64,000 nt of DNA from Prostheceraeus crozeri. Lineage: Eukaryota > Platyhelminthes > Polycladida > Euryleptidae. The notes below the pieces were generated by a model, which made no database searches, was not told where the DNA came from, and saw only the letters and a program-made list of their open reading frames with translations. The stretch's first letter is position 1; each line of letters begins with the position of its first letter. A program made the translations under genes and the position numbers. Shown piece by piece: positions 11,721 to 56,557 of the stretch. The DNA lies in the NCBI GenBank assembly GCA_907163375.1, contig CAJQUW010007073.1:62001-126000 (forward strand). The letters run 5' to 3'.

Positions 11721-14700
11721 CATGATTTTTCGATGAATCGCTATTTTTTCATAATCTTATCAACCTTGATGAGACGATAACTGCTCACCAACAATCTGAT
11801 GCTTTCACTTATCTGGATTTTGTCAGCTGTACCATTTTACCATTTAGTCAATTCGAAACGTTTTTTTTTCAATGTTCTACTCCTATCATTCATATTTTAT
11901 ATTCGTTGATGAGTGATCTGCTTGTAGATATTCTGCGCTCTCATTTCTATTCTCACCTAAAATATTTCATCGGAGAATTTTGGTGCTATGAACTATTTTT
12001 TGAATGCATGTGAAACCGTTTCGCTTTTGGAAGAGACTTCCTTAGAACAACAGTTCACTTGCTTGTTGGTGATGTTACAATAAAACCATTCAGGAATGAT
12101 ACCAAAGCACGGCAATTCCGTGAGTCTCAACTCACCATCGAAGATGTTTTTTATAGTGAGGGTGAGATTTTCTTTCCAAAGTCCGTGAATTTCATTTTTC
12201 TATTATGTGCTAAACAACAGGGTCTTCCAATTGATAGACCCACCACTTAACACTTGTTTTGCATATGAATGAAGTGCAGGCCTAAGCGTCGTGCAGTTGT
12301 GAAACATCAGCATCCGTGGAAAATTCCTCGAATATTTTCATGTTTCTAAATTAGGTTTGCATGCTTACTAACAGCTGATCTCCGTAGAGGTCAATTTAGG
12401 GAAAATTTCCGCACGTCAATTGGAAACACTGAATGTAATAATGACGATGATTTATTAGACATGTTTTAAACATTTGTGATGAGGCTAGCGATTCTATTCA
12501 ATAATTACATTCAATTAGTTATGCAATAAATTCCAAGGATTTCCTTAACATTGCATCCTGAAATTCCCACTGCGATAATTGATGCGAGTATATCTATAGA
12601 CCGTTTCATGAATAGTTGCACAATATGACAGCCCATTTTAAACGTAATTTTCGTATGGAAGATGTGGTTCAATATTAACAAACTTCATGCCTTATGGAGC
12701 ATAGATTATTTTGGTGTATATTTTACTTCACAAGTGGTGAGCTGTGGTCAGTAGGCTCTGCAAAATAATTGAAGGTTTTCTTTGACGGATGATTTCAACA
12801 CTTTCTTTAACGACTGAATTTTGAGTGAAAGTTGGCCAGGCTTGCCGGACTCCCATGAGAGATTTTCCCTCAGGATCTTTCAAAATTCACAGTTATTTCC
12901 CATAATAATTCCCAATTGCCAAATTCTTCTTTGATAAGCTTAGCGGACTGAGAACCCTTATCAGATAGGTTAGGAAACATTCTGTTCCACTGATAGTGTA
13001 CCGCCCTGTATATGCATGATAGTCCTACATGTACAATATGCATAAATTATTACCTCCCATGCGCAGTTTCGTGTGTTTTTAGATGACGTAGAGCAGAAGG
13101 ACTACACTTTCATGGATCGTGAGATAGTTCTACACTCCACGATATCAAACTACCCTACAAATTTGCATTGCGAATATCTAAGCTCGCTTCGTTATCAGGT
13201 CATGCTTTTTTATGGGTACCTGTTTTCCACAAGATGGGCCCTAGTCGATTTTACTAAAATAATTGAAATAGTACTGAATGTATATTTAGAACAACAAGAA
13301 AAAAAGTACAAAAGGAATAGAAATGGCAAAAAGGTGAAGTAAATCATGCCCCTTGCTGAGCCCCAAGAACACAAGCCGCATTACCTCTGGATATCAAGGC
13401 TCACACGCTGTATTAGCCATACATGTAAAAAACGCCTTGACCGTGCATTATTCCCAGATTTTCTAATTCTTTTATCAGCCATACAGATTACCTCTTATTG
13501 TGGGTGACATCTGCAAGGTGAATACCGATCTTCTTGAAAAAATGCAACGTCAAAAAGCCCATTGAGCTACATGTGTAATTCTAATGTGTATTCAAGCATG
13601 TTGACCGGAACCTGCTCCCTGTATACAATAGGTGCCTAAGTTTGAAAATAGACCACATATATACATGTGCGTGTGAAGATCAAATGCGGAAGTTTCAGCC
13701 TGGTTACTTTCATTTCATTTCATCCGACAAGTACTTTGAATCGCGCAGTCTGACTCTTCATCAAGATGAGAAGTTCTCTGTCACTTTGTAATAGAGATGC
13801 ATATTACTTGCAAGCGTTGAGCTATTTTATATCACGCAATTCTATTTTTTGAAATAATGCCTCTTTTACAGCAGCGCGTTAGTAAAGATAAAGATGTTGT
13901 GAATGCCTACGTTGCAGTCATCTCATACCTTTATTTTCTTTAGAAATGAAAACAATATTATTGTGACATACATTATTTATGAAAACGTGCAACAGAGCTG
14001 CAAAAATATTGCTTAGTTATTCTGGAACTTCTTACATTTAGTGAGATTTCTCATAACTGAAATTACTAATCCACCCCATGGGAAATCCCGCTCCCACGGC
14101 AAGCCTGACGTTGACTGATAGGATGATCTATCCATCAGTTATCTAGTGATCAATGGAGGGCAATACTGCGTGAATGCACAAAAAGATACACCATGAAAAA
14201 GATTCCGCGCAAAATTGTCGCTCATAAGGCATCTTAGTCATCTTATTGAAAGAGAAGGTCAATAACAATTAACTTTCTACCTTGTGAAAAGTTGTGCTTC
14301 ATTTGTTAATTCGGTTGGCTGTTTTATAACATGTCCGGTCAGTTGTGGTCAGCAGATTTATGAACTATGGAACTATGGTCATTATATTTACTGATGTCCA
14401 CAAAAGAAACTGCATAAACATATTTGATTTTCGTCTTTGAATCAGGCCTTTAATGAGCTTCTAGACGATATGCTGTTCTTTTTAATTTTGACAAAATTTA
14501 GAGCATTTTTTCATTCAAGCTACAGCGTGCGTCATTTCACATTCTTTCAAGTGATATAAAGCAATATGACCGCTTCAGCACAGCAACTTTTTAACTTTCC
14601 TTCTACTTAAGCTAGAGTTTTCGTGCATGAGCTGAAATGAAAGCTGATGTTATCTTAGTCTTATATATAAACTACAGAATATATTAGTCTTATATAAAAT

Positions 14701-15247
14701 AGTCCATCCGTTCTGTTACAAACTTAAGAATCAGCGTTGACCACTGTGCCAATACTTCTTTTGCTTGTTCTTGAGTTAATCGAGATTGTACATCAAGTAC
14801 ACACACACACGTTTCACTCGGCATGATGTCTCTAGCCCGCTTCGCGACAAGTTTCTATTGCGTCATCATCAAATATCCGACAAATGCTATAATTGACAGG
14901 AGGACCGATAACTATTAAACAGGCGACAACTTATTTGATATGAAATAGGAGCATCTCAAGCGGAATTTTTGGTTTTGTAATTAACATTGATTAATTGATT
15001 GCGCGTGCCATATCGGTCGGATCCTGTATTGATCAATCAGCTAAGCAGACCAACAGAATTAACAGACGATGCAAGTTGCAACTGTTAGTCGATTTTGCAA
15101 TTGTATTTGATAAGAATAACAAATGGAATTTCTGAGTTTTCCGTTGTTCAACGATTAATGGAACGGTGTGCATGCATGTTAAATGTTTGCAAATCAGGCT
15201 GCATGAGCATCTGAGATCAGAATAAGAACAACGTTTTCTTTTTCTTT
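11721..15247. other. No gene seen; presumed upstream region of the zinc-finger gene
   Basis: AT-rich sequence. Open frames at 12059-12250 and 13073-13342 lack recognisable motifs. The non-coding first exon(s) and promoter of the zinc-finger gene at 15274 should lie here, but I cannot place them. Confidence 0.4.
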
Positions 15248-15250
15248 CAG
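15248..15250 (+). other. Splice acceptor before the zinc-finger coding exon
   Basis: A strong polypyrimidine tract (about 15234-15247) followed by CAG sits 23 bases before the ATG. This implies an upstream 5' UTR exon. Confidence 0.7.
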
Positions 15251-15273
15251 GAAATCATCTTAACGGATAGAAA

Positions 15274-17397
15274 ATGTCAGCTGAATGCAGTGCATTTGTT
15301 GACTTATCTGAGGACCTAGCAACTGAAGCAGTCCATCTCAAGCGAAAAATAGAAGACAAAAGACTTAATTGCGACTTCTTCCAATTGCGACAGGAATTGA
15401 TGAAAAAATACATCTGCCGTCCTTATCTGTGCAACATTTGTGGTCTAACGTTTCATGATACTCTTGATTTGCGAAGTCATTTTCAAAAGCACTTGGTTGA
15501 CAGATTCCTGTTGACATTTTCTAGATCTCCGTGGGAAGCGTGGAGGAAGTTGGAAGTTGATTTTGATTTTAAAAGGAAACAACCTAATTCAAAATTGACT
15601 GTAACTGTTAACAAAACAAATGTGTTCAAAAAGCCAACCTCAAGCAACTATGCAGCGTTGATCAAGAAATCAAATGAAAGACTAGACAATAAAGGTCAGC
15701 AACTAACGATTCCTGTCGTGAAATCGTCGATGCTTCAGAGGGGCAAGGATGCGGGATTAATAACTGCAGTAAGGGAGCCCGCAGAGTCTAACGGACCAAC
15801 TAAGAATATCTCTTCTACGAATGTGCCTCAAATTGTGAGACCAACTCAAAATACCGCCTCACTAAGTGTTCCTCGGATGATTAGACCTATTCAGAATACC
15901 GCCATTTCGACCGTTCCTCGAATAGCTAGACCAACGCAGAATACTGCCTCTCCAATCGTTCATCGAATGGTTAGACCAACTCAGAATACTGCCTCTCCAA
16001 CCGTTCCCCGAATGGTTAGACCTACTCAGAATACTGCCTCTCCAATCGTTTCTCAAATGGTTAGACCTACTCAGAATAATGCCTCTCTAACCGTTCCTCG
16101 AATGATAAGAATACCTGGAAATGTCACTTCTCAATGTGCTTTTCAGACACCGTTGTTTCGAGTAAAGAATCATCCCTTACCAGTGAAGAGGCAAGTATAC
16201 AAATGCTATTGTGGACTCATGTTCTCAGAAAAAGGAGAGCTATCAGCTCACTATGAGAGCCATCTGAAGGGCGTCGTTCGAACTGTAAATAATCCATCAG
16301 ATGCGCAACAAACTGTTTCAAATACACCAATTTCCACATTGTCTACACGAAATTTGGGACAAACATTTCTGAGGCCACATACATTCCATGCATCATTTCG
16401 TAAAAGAACAATCGACCCTGACCCGGATTTCTCGCCTTACTCCCAGTCCCCATGGCCAATCGGCAGTCAAAGAGCTCAGACTTCAAGACGTAAGAAAAGG
16501 AAAACGCTGGATCCAGATTTCGTCTCTCCGCACGTCGCTGATTCTCCGAATTCACACGCTGATACAGAAGCGCTTGAAATCAAAGAGGCCAGGATTGATG
16601 ATGAAGACCCAGATTTTGTTATCAATCTTAGCGACAACGGCGATGAGAGCGAAAATGAAGAACCACCGTCTTTTCGGAGGAACCGATTGAGGGCTAAGCA
16701 GAAACGAAATAACAAGCGTGTTACTTTGTCTCATGGAATAGCGATATCCGAAGCGGCCATTGATAGCAGTAGAGACAGTATAGTGGCATCCTTAATTGCT
16801 CAACAAGTCAGCAATAATGAAGCAAGAACCGCATCTTCAATTACTCAGCAAGTCAGCAGTGATGAAACAGGAACTGTATCTTCAGTTACTCAGCAGGTCA
16901 GCAGTAATGAAGCAAGAACCAACTTGCCCAATAACAATAGGCCCAAACGGAGAAGCAAGCGCATTGCTCTGTCCCAGGGAATAGCAGTTTCTGATGCGGA
17001 CTCCGATCTCAGTAAATACAGCAAAGATAAGTTTTCGGTTACTCAGGGAGTCAGTTGCGATGATTCTGAAGCCGATTTGTCTATGAGAAATAGCAAGCGC
17101 ATTTCTTTGTCCCATGAAGCTGGGCCATCTGAATCGACAAGTGAAAGAGGTAGTGATTGTGCAGAACAATCTTCGGATATTCAGCGAATCAACAGTAACG
17201 ATTCAGGAACCGATTTGCCAAGCAAAAGCGAGTCGTCGAAGTCCTCATTAAGTATGATACGAGGGCGAAGGTTTGTATGTGCCATTTGTAGCAAAGAATT
17301 CAAAATGAAGAAATTTCTACAACTTCATTTGAAACAAGAACATCCTCAGGAATTCATGAAGGATCAACAGATTGACAGTCTAGCTATCGATAGATGA
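15274..17397 (+). CDS. C2H2 zinc-finger protein with internal repeats, 707 aa
   Basis: A single long open frame from the first ATG after a splice acceptor to a TGA at 17395-17397. Three zinc-finger-like units are visible: C53/C56/H69/H73, C311/C313/H326/H330 (one residue shorter than usual between the cysteines) and C669/C672/H685/H690. Residues 189-278 are six 15-residue repeats of the type RPTQNTASPTVPRMV. A DPDF motif occurs three times around residues 375-455 next to a basic RRKKRKT cluster, and residues about 450-660 are acidic and Ser-rich with a repeated KRIxLSxG unit. Widely spaced fingers plus low-complexity linkers suggest a nuclear DNA- or chromatin-binding protein; I do not recognise an ortholog. 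It converges with the AGGF1-like gene. Confidence 0.85.
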   Translation: MSAECSAFVDLSEDLATEAVHLKRKIEDKRLNCDFFQLRQELMKKYICRPYLCNICGLTFHDTLDLRSHFQKHLVDRFLLTFSRSPWEAWRKLEVDFDFKRKQPNSKLTVTVNKTNVFKKPTSSNYAALIKKSNERLDNKGQQLTIPVVKSSMLQRGKDAGLITAVREPAESNGPTKNISSTNVPQIVRPTQNTASLSVPRMIRPIQNTAISTVPRIARPTQNTASPIVHRMVRPTQNTASPTVPRMVRPTQNTASPIVSQMVRPTQNNASLTVPRMIRIPGNVTSQCAFQTPLFRVKNHPLPVKRQVYKCYCGLMFSEKGELSAHYESHLKGVVRTVNNPSDAQQTVSNTPISTLSTRNLGQTFLRPHTFHASFRKRTIDPDPDFSPYSQSPWPIGSQRAQTSRRKKRKTLDPDFVSPHVADSPNSHADTEALEIKEARIDDEDPDFVINLSDNGDESENEEPPSFRRNRLRAKQKRNNKRVTLSHGIAISEAAIDSSRDSIVASLIAQQVSNNEARTASSITQQVSSDETGTVSSVTQQVSSNEARTNLPNNNRPKRRSKRIALSQGIAVSDADSDLSKYSKDKFSVTQGVSCDDSEADLSMRNSKRISLSHEAGPSESTSERGSDCAEQSSDIQRINSNDSGTDLPSKSESSKSSLSMIRGRRFVCAICSKEFKMKKFLQLHLKQEHPQEFMKDQQIDSLAIDR
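15838..16107 (+). repeat. 45-bp coding minisatellite (six units)
   Basis: Six in-frame 45-bp units encode RPTQNTASPTVPRMV-type 15-mers. A more diverged unit precedes the array. Variation is mainly at third positions and at two residues. Confidence 0.9.
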
Positions 17398-17630
17398 ACG
17401 GAGATCTTATATTCAAACCAGTGCGTTTCTTCCTTTATTTCTTCATGAAAGTAACATTTGTCTTTCATGCATTTGATAGCTGTGTTCATTCACTCTGTCG
17501 TACTTCATGATTTTCAGAACGAAACTTTTCACGTAATTCCTTTTTCCCAATCCGACTTCAAGCATTCCGAGTAAGGTCTGAGACTGCTAAGTATTTGAAA
17601 GATTGTAGTCGATAACGGTTCAATGAAGAT

Positions 17631-17636
17631 AATAAA
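17631..17636 (+). other. Polyadenylation signal AATAAA of the zinc-finger gene
   Basis: The first AATAAA on the plus strand after the stop, 234 bases downstream, giving a 3' UTR of about 250 bases. Confidence 0.6.
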
Positions 17637-17639
17637 ATT

Positions 17640-19469
17640 TGCATCTCCTTGACATATTTCCCCCATTAAGTTTCACAGTTAAAGGAAACTGCTGACATGG
17701 AAAAAGTCATGAAATGCTTTTCATTTTTAGAATGTTTATGACATAAAAATTGTTTAGATTTTTCAGATGTCTTGACATTCTATAAGAAGCATACATGCTA
17801 ACATAATGAAGTAAAATTGAAAGCTCTGTGTTTCAATTGTTGCAAAAATGGAAGTATGTATGTTCATAAAAATAATATTTTGGCTTACCTCGACTACATG
17901 TATGCAAAAGGAAATTAGACTAAGTATACGCAATTGCACATTCCTTTTGCTTAATTCTATCTAGAATTAGATAATTATTAACAATTAGAGCAATATCACG
18001 CTCTTTTGATTGGGTGACGACTGAATGAATATGACAAAATCTTCATATTGTTGACTTATTTTTTCAAATATGCTGTGATTATCTGATACGAGATGCAGAT
18101 GCGAGATATTTCTCTTCATTTTTATGTAATGCTGCCTTTTACATATATGTATAATGAAATACAACTGAAAATTGAAAAATTCAATTTTTTAACTCCATAA
18201 TTCATGCTGTTTATGGGCTGTAGTAATCTGCCATGTAAGTATTGAAAGAGCCATAAGTTGGTGTGGTAAGGGCACATACTCATCAAATTTTCGGAAGCAT
18301 TTTTTCTACAGGTCCAGGGATGAGGATTTTCTGCGAGGTCCTCAATTAATTTGCATATCTATTTAGGGCCTCTTGAAAAAAATGAATGTCTGCCAGGTTC
18401 CCCGGTGCCCAATTCTATCCCTGTGAAGCTAAATCTATTGACATACTATTATGTACATGTAGGCTATTTCTTTGTCAAATATTCTATAGCAAAATTTTGT
18501 TGGCACGAACCTACAGCATATTTAAGCGTAATATCTGACACACCGCGTTTCAGTTTTATAATTCATGACATTTTTTTACTTAAATGAAATTATCGTAGCC
18601 ATAGATATCGTGCTTTAATAGACTTAAACTCGTATATTATGTGTGTGACCTTAGGCCTAACTATACTATATTAATCGGCAAATAGCATTTAGGTCATTGT
18701 CACTGAATCCAAGTCATGGATATTGGGTTTTGTCTTAGATAGAGTCAATTCATATTTGTGCGTTTGTTTTTGCTTATCTAAAACATATTCACGATAGAAT
18801 GCATAATATTGCGCATTTTATAGCAATCCAGCTGTCTATAGACATAGGTCGAGGGCAAAAAATTACACGAATGTTTGGCTAACCTCAGACTCGACTGCAA
18901 GCAAAATGAGGTCGCTAGAAATTAGTATGACTAATATGTTAAGGAATTTGAAAGTTTAACCTCAGCTAAATCTTTTTATAGTGAATGACGCATGCCATCA
19001 AAAATGATGTCGGCCTATGCAACGTACTTTCTATGTCTTAATCCTCTATGTTCCGTACCAACGCACTAACATCGGGTTGTAAATGCCCAGAATATGGCAA
19101 CGAGATAGAGGACATTCAAATGCTGAATCTATCACTAGAAACCATCAAATGTCCCTAAAACTGCTTTAAAACCAAACATTGAACAATGTCGTTCTGATGG
19201 ATCCATCGATATTGAGCTTAATCATAGCGGCATGATTATTGATACTGCTGATCCGCGCAATCAGAAACAGGGATTCGCAACACGGCACAGTCATGTATCC
19301 ATGCCCTATCAATAAAACCAAAAGCCACATTCAGATAATCAAATCTCACAATCAAAAGCGAAAATTTATCTTGCGAATTATATTTTTAAAAAAGACAAAA
19401 TACCTCAAAATACATAATACTTTCTCTACTCTGTCAACAGGTTTCGTCTAAGCTAAACTCCAGAAACCG
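17640..19469. other. Intergenic, between convergent genes
   Basis: AT-rich. The part next to 19469 should hold the 3' UTR of the minus-strand AGGF1-like gene; I found no convincing minus-strand polyadenylation signal close to the stop. Confidence 0.4.
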
Positions 19470-52108
<32,639 letters not shown>

Positions 52109-52172
52109 CTGAAATTGAAAATCAGATTTGAAATTCAGTAGCTTCTGCGAATATCATTTTAATGCGTACTAT

Positions 52173-52221
52173 CAGGGAATCCTAGTTGGTTAGTTGCGCA
52201 GCGACCAACTAGGATTCCCTG
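52173..52221. mobile_element. 49-bp palindromic micro-MITE with 7-bp target duplication
   Basis: CAGGGAATCCTAGTTGGT (52173-52190) and its perfect complement (52204-52221) around a 13-base loop, flanked by GTACTAT on both sides (52166-52172, 52222-52228). A CAGGG start with a 7-8-bp duplication suggests a hAT deletion derivative. It lies in the 5' intron of the AGGF1-like gene. Confidence 0.85.
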
Positions 52222-52228
52222 GTACTAT

Positions 52229-52860
52229 CTACAGGAATTAAGATTCATAAAATGAAACTGAAAATCGACAAATTTTAGATGTCAACTCAAAAAGCTCAAA
52301 GGCACATGTGTCTTTCATGAGCTGCAGTAGTGCAACTAACGCCTTCGCGACAGGAAAAGGGACAAAAGCCTAAATTTTCGACAATGGTATAGTGAGAATA
52401 GGTAACGCCCATACAGATTAGTTACTCGAGTCTGACTCTAGCCTGATACAGCTGATACCAATGCATTATATTTTGCTGGAGAGCGGTCGCAAGTGGCTGG
52501 ATGAGATCAAACAAAACACACACACTGGGAAGGCGTAAACATAGTCAGGCTCTAATTGCAGGCGATGTCACGCTTTTCGTCCGGATGTCCTCCTCTTCTC
52601 CAGTGACAAACAAGCCTCGGTCATGCGACAAAAAATGATCTAAGCCAAGCGCTGAACCTCCTGCCGTGGATGCCTCCTATGATGGAGATAGTCATCCACA
52701 TTAGGCTATGGTTGGCCAAGCGTATGAAAGGCAGCTAACTTGAGAACATAATAATACAGGTATTTCTCTAGCGAAAACACAGAGGTTATATTTAAATCCT
52801 CCGTGATAAACTCACCGCATCAATGGAAATATCACACTGATAGATTTTTTTGGGCAATTC
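52229..52860. other. No gene seen
   Basis: Mixed-composition sequence with a slightly GC-richer patch at 52490-52740 that I do not recognise. The 5' UTR exon and promoter of the AGGF1-like gene could be here or further right. Confidence 0.35.
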
Positions 52861-52866
52861 CACGCA

Positions 52867-55800
52867 GTCACGAACGAACTTTGCAGGATTTATTGTTACA
52901 TTTCTGATTGTCATTCCTAACCTATTGAACCGGTGATAATCATACTTTATTTGAATTGGCTGCAATATTCACTGTTTATGAATCACTAGCCAAACCGATG
53001 AAAAAATGTGTATTTGATGGATAAAAATACAATAGTTTGAGTGGTCACGAACGAACACAGAACGACACGACTTTTTCGAAAAAAATGTAAACGTTAATAA
53101 CCTCCAAAGTTCTGGATTCTTCATCACGAAATTTGCTCTGCTGGAATAGACTAGTATTCTATTTGATTAACTTAAATGCTGAAAAGAAATCTAGAAACGT
53201 TTGATTACTAGCAGTTCATAAGTTTCGAGAAGTGCGGTCACGAACGAACATTTTGTCCAACTTCATCAGAAAACATGTTCGAAAAAGAAATCAGTCACAA
53301 ACGCGCTCCATGCATTCCTTTGTATAAAGATAAAGTTAATAAATCATTTCGGAACATTTGCTTCGTGTCGGGCATCGAATATCTATTGGCATTCGTCGTT
53401 TTTTTGGCATACAAGTTCATTCACGAAAGTTAGTTATACTGGTGCAAATTTTCAAAGAAACTGCTCATGGCTAGGTACAATTTTGACGCACTTCAATGTC
53501 CTAGTTGCTTGTAAGTTATTCTCAAAGTTTCCAAGAAATTCTCTTGACTTACGAGCAATTCTATTTTTAGCAGTCCAGGGATTCCCATGATATTTCAAGA
53601 CTGATTTGATCGGTATGGAGACAGATGTACGTCTTAGGTGGAGAAACACACATCAACCATAATGTAAAGCTTTTTTAGTAGCCTTGGGCTTCCAATGACA
53701 TGCCTGATTAACGGAATGAGAGAAAATGTATGTATTGGGTAAAAGAAATAGGCTATTTTAAGTATCCAGGATTTTCCCATGAACATGGGTATACGTTGCG
53801 CTATTTTTAGTAGTCGTGGGCGTCCCATGAATATTTTTGACTGTGACATAGGAAACAATTGAAGATAAATTTCAATGTGATTCATGACCGAAAAATGGGC
53901 AAGATTCGAGCTGAAATCGCGAAGAAGTATCGTTCACAAATTCATCATATCTTTCCCGAGAAGTTGACCGGATGAGAGTGAGACGTTCAAATATGACCCA
54001 AGAAGAACTCGAAAGTGATCGTGAGAAGGCTAAAGTAAGGATGAAAAAATCTCCGAGAGAAGAGGAAGTTGAATGATTCCAACACGGTTTTCAAAACAAA
54101 AGCGGCCGAATCGAAGGCAAAACAGCGAGTGATCAATGCAATGCCACGTTCCCCACGTCACAAGAAAGTCATAGCACAAGCAATTGCTGAAGAATACCAA
54201 GTCTCCAGCAGCTAGTCGTTCATTAAAGGGAAGAGAACATCTTTATCAGAAAGCCACAAAGACACCATTGCTGATTTCTACGATCAGGATGAAATATCTC
54301 GTGTCTGTCCAGGAACCAAATACTATGTTACTGTGCGCGAAAAAGGCGATAAGATGAAGGTTCAAAAGCGTTCGTTGATCTACACAGTTGGAGAGTGTTA
54401 TCGAATGTTCGTAGAAAAACACGGCAAATTAGTTGGCAAGTCTCTCTTCTATAATGCCCGTCCAAAACACGTCATCCCTATTGGCAAGACTCCACACAAC
54501 GTTTTCTGCTATGTGGTTCATGAAAACTTTATGTGCTTGCTAAATGCAGTCTCATCTGCGGGATTGACGACATTACCGTGTTATCATTCTAATTGGATTG
54601 TTGACAATGCACTGTCCTGATGCTAAGCCAGATTGCCTGAAGAACACATGCGACGAGTGTACCAATGGTCAACGAATATTGGAGAACGCGATCGACCAGG
54701 ATGTGGATTTGACTGTTACAGTCAAGAGATGGCAGAAAGGCTTCTCTGGCGAGACTATTGCTTGCCACGACACGATTATGTCAGCAATGGAAGTGAGTGA
54801 GGCATTCCAAGCTCTGCTGCCACAGTTCCAGCTGCATCATCTACTGAAAAGAAATCAACAAGCCATGTACCGCAAGGACAAAGAGCTGGCATCCTCAGAA
54901 CGCATACTGGTTCACTTTGACTTCAGTGAAAATGCAACATGTCCCTTCCAGGATGAGGTTCAGAGCGCCCACTGGAAGCAGAAACAGTTGTCTTTGTTTG
55001 TTGTCTGCGTATTCAAGTTCAACGACTGCCCTAGCTGCCGTGTGATGGTCAGTGACGATCTGGATCACTCAAAACGATCAGTGTCTCATTATCTGCAGAC
55101 AATCATTGAATCAATTGTCACATCGGAAGTGCAAGAACTTATCTTCTGGAGTGACGGACCTGCATCCCAATTCAAGAACCGGTACACTGCCATGCTGCTG
55201 AATCATTTTGCGAGGAAGTATGGTCTGCAGATTAGCTGGAACTTCTTTACGACGGCTCATGGTAAAGGGTGTGTTGACGGAGTCGGAGGTTCTGCAAAAC
55301 GGATGGTTTGGGACTGTGTTCGCTCGAGACGTTACCAGGTGCAGAGTGCTCAACAGTTCGTTACCTGTCTCAACGAGAGCAACAGTAAAATTGTAGGCAC
55401 GGTCGTGTCGTCCGGTGACATTGATTGTACTTATCACCAGTTACAGAATATTATTGAGAACGCCGCCAAAGATGACCGGTGTTCAGACGGATCATCAGTG
55501 GATAGCCAAAGACAATCAGCAACTAGTTCGACGGCCATTCTCAATCGTCTACGCAGATTGTGATCCTCCATCCATTATCAACGAGGTTTGTGTCGGTGAT
55601 ATGGTCATCGCTAGTGTCAGCACAAGTCGTGGCACCACCAAGAACTTCCATCGGAATCATCCAATCCCTAGCTGATAATGATTATGAGGTGCAGTTTCTC
55701 AAGGAATGCTCGCAATCAATCTACATGATTTCTGATACAAGTGATGTTGCATGGGTACAGAAATCTGACATTCGACCAGTGAAAGTAGATTACACAATAG

Positions 55801-56244
55801 ACAGTATTGATCGGTATATTTTTTCATCTCCTCCGAAGTGACCATGAAACATTTTATATTTTCCTGTTGCATATAGGCCTATTAAATATTTTTTAAGCTC
55901 TCCTGAATTGATATATTGTCCTCTTTGTTAACTGAAAGGTGTTTTCATAGCTTATTCCTAGTTCAAGTTTGCGGGATGGGATAATTGTGAAGTTGTGGTC
56001 ATGTCGCGAACGAAAATAATACCAGTCACGAACGAACATAATGCACAGTCACGAACGAACACTCATCTCTTTTCTTCCCACGGTCGTAAATATTAACCCC
56101 TCGTAATCAAATTTCAGTCGAAGGTCACGGTAGCCTAGGGCATCATTTACATATGCATAAATTTGTGCTACATCAAACTGATCCAGTAGAAGATAGAAAA
56201 ATAGTATCATATCAAAATAGTATAATATCTGGTCACGAACGAAC
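52867..56244. repeat. Iterons GTCACGAACGAAC flanking a transposase relic
   Basis: The exact 13-mer GTCACGAACGAAC occurs six times, all on the plus strand: 52867, 53044, 53237 on the left and 56025, 56048, 56232 on the right. Degenerate copies lie near 53292 and 56003. The preceding base pair alternates between GG and CA. I find none in the opposite orientation. Confidence 0.92.
53890..55841 (+). pseudogene. Unassigned DDE-like transposase relic
   Basis: The N-terminal part is broken over frames (MRVRRSNMTQEELESDREKA near 53970; MPRSPRHKKVIAQAIAE near 54140), then DTIADFYDQDEISRVCPGTK, KVQKRSLIYTVGECYRMFVE and NARPKHVIPIGKTPHNVFCY (54260-54510). A 321-residue frame (54598-55563) has NTCDECTNGQ, VHFDFSENATCPFQDEVQSA, IFWSDGPASQFKNRYTAMLL and NFFTTAHGKGCVDGVGGSAK. 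A last part (to 55841) has VGDMVIASVST and a DVAWVQKSDIRPV tail. The HFDFSEN, SDGPASQFKN and SHGKG-DG-GG-KR boxes occur in a large group of uncharacterised invertebrate proteins that I take to be transposases; the D of HFDF and of SDG are likely catalytic. Superfamily not assigned. Confidence 0.7.
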
Positions 56245-56557
56245 ATTTATACTAAGATTCAAACTCGTGTCAAAAAATCGGAAGAAATTATGTCCTCGAC
56301 AAAAAATATTGTTTGAGCTTCGACAAAGGAGTATCAATGATAATATAACGCAGTATAGACTACTTGGAATTCCATTTCTAACACTGCCTACATTGTTTCA
56401 AAAATTCAAAGGGATTGTATTTTTAATATCTTAAAAATAGCAAGACATTTCAAAATTGTATTTATTAGTAGAAGAAGTGTGTCTAAGCGATAAATTTTGT
56501 GATTCCTAATGGCTTCGGATATCCTTTCAAGAAAACACAAGTCACTGAGAGAAAATA

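Noticed and set aside
13073..13342. 89-residue open frame after an acceptor-like TTTTTAG
   Set aside because: No recognisable motif, no donor or partner exon, and composition like the surroundings.
12580..14360. Apparent inverted similarity between about 12640-12870 and 14080-14220
   Set aside because: Only scattered words such as GCAAGCCTG and CATAAGGCAT agree; I could not build a continuous alignment by eye.
15862..17169. Several open frames antisense to the zinc-finger gene
   Set aside because: They are mirror images of the coding repeats; the plus-strand frame has zinc fingers and explains the sequence.
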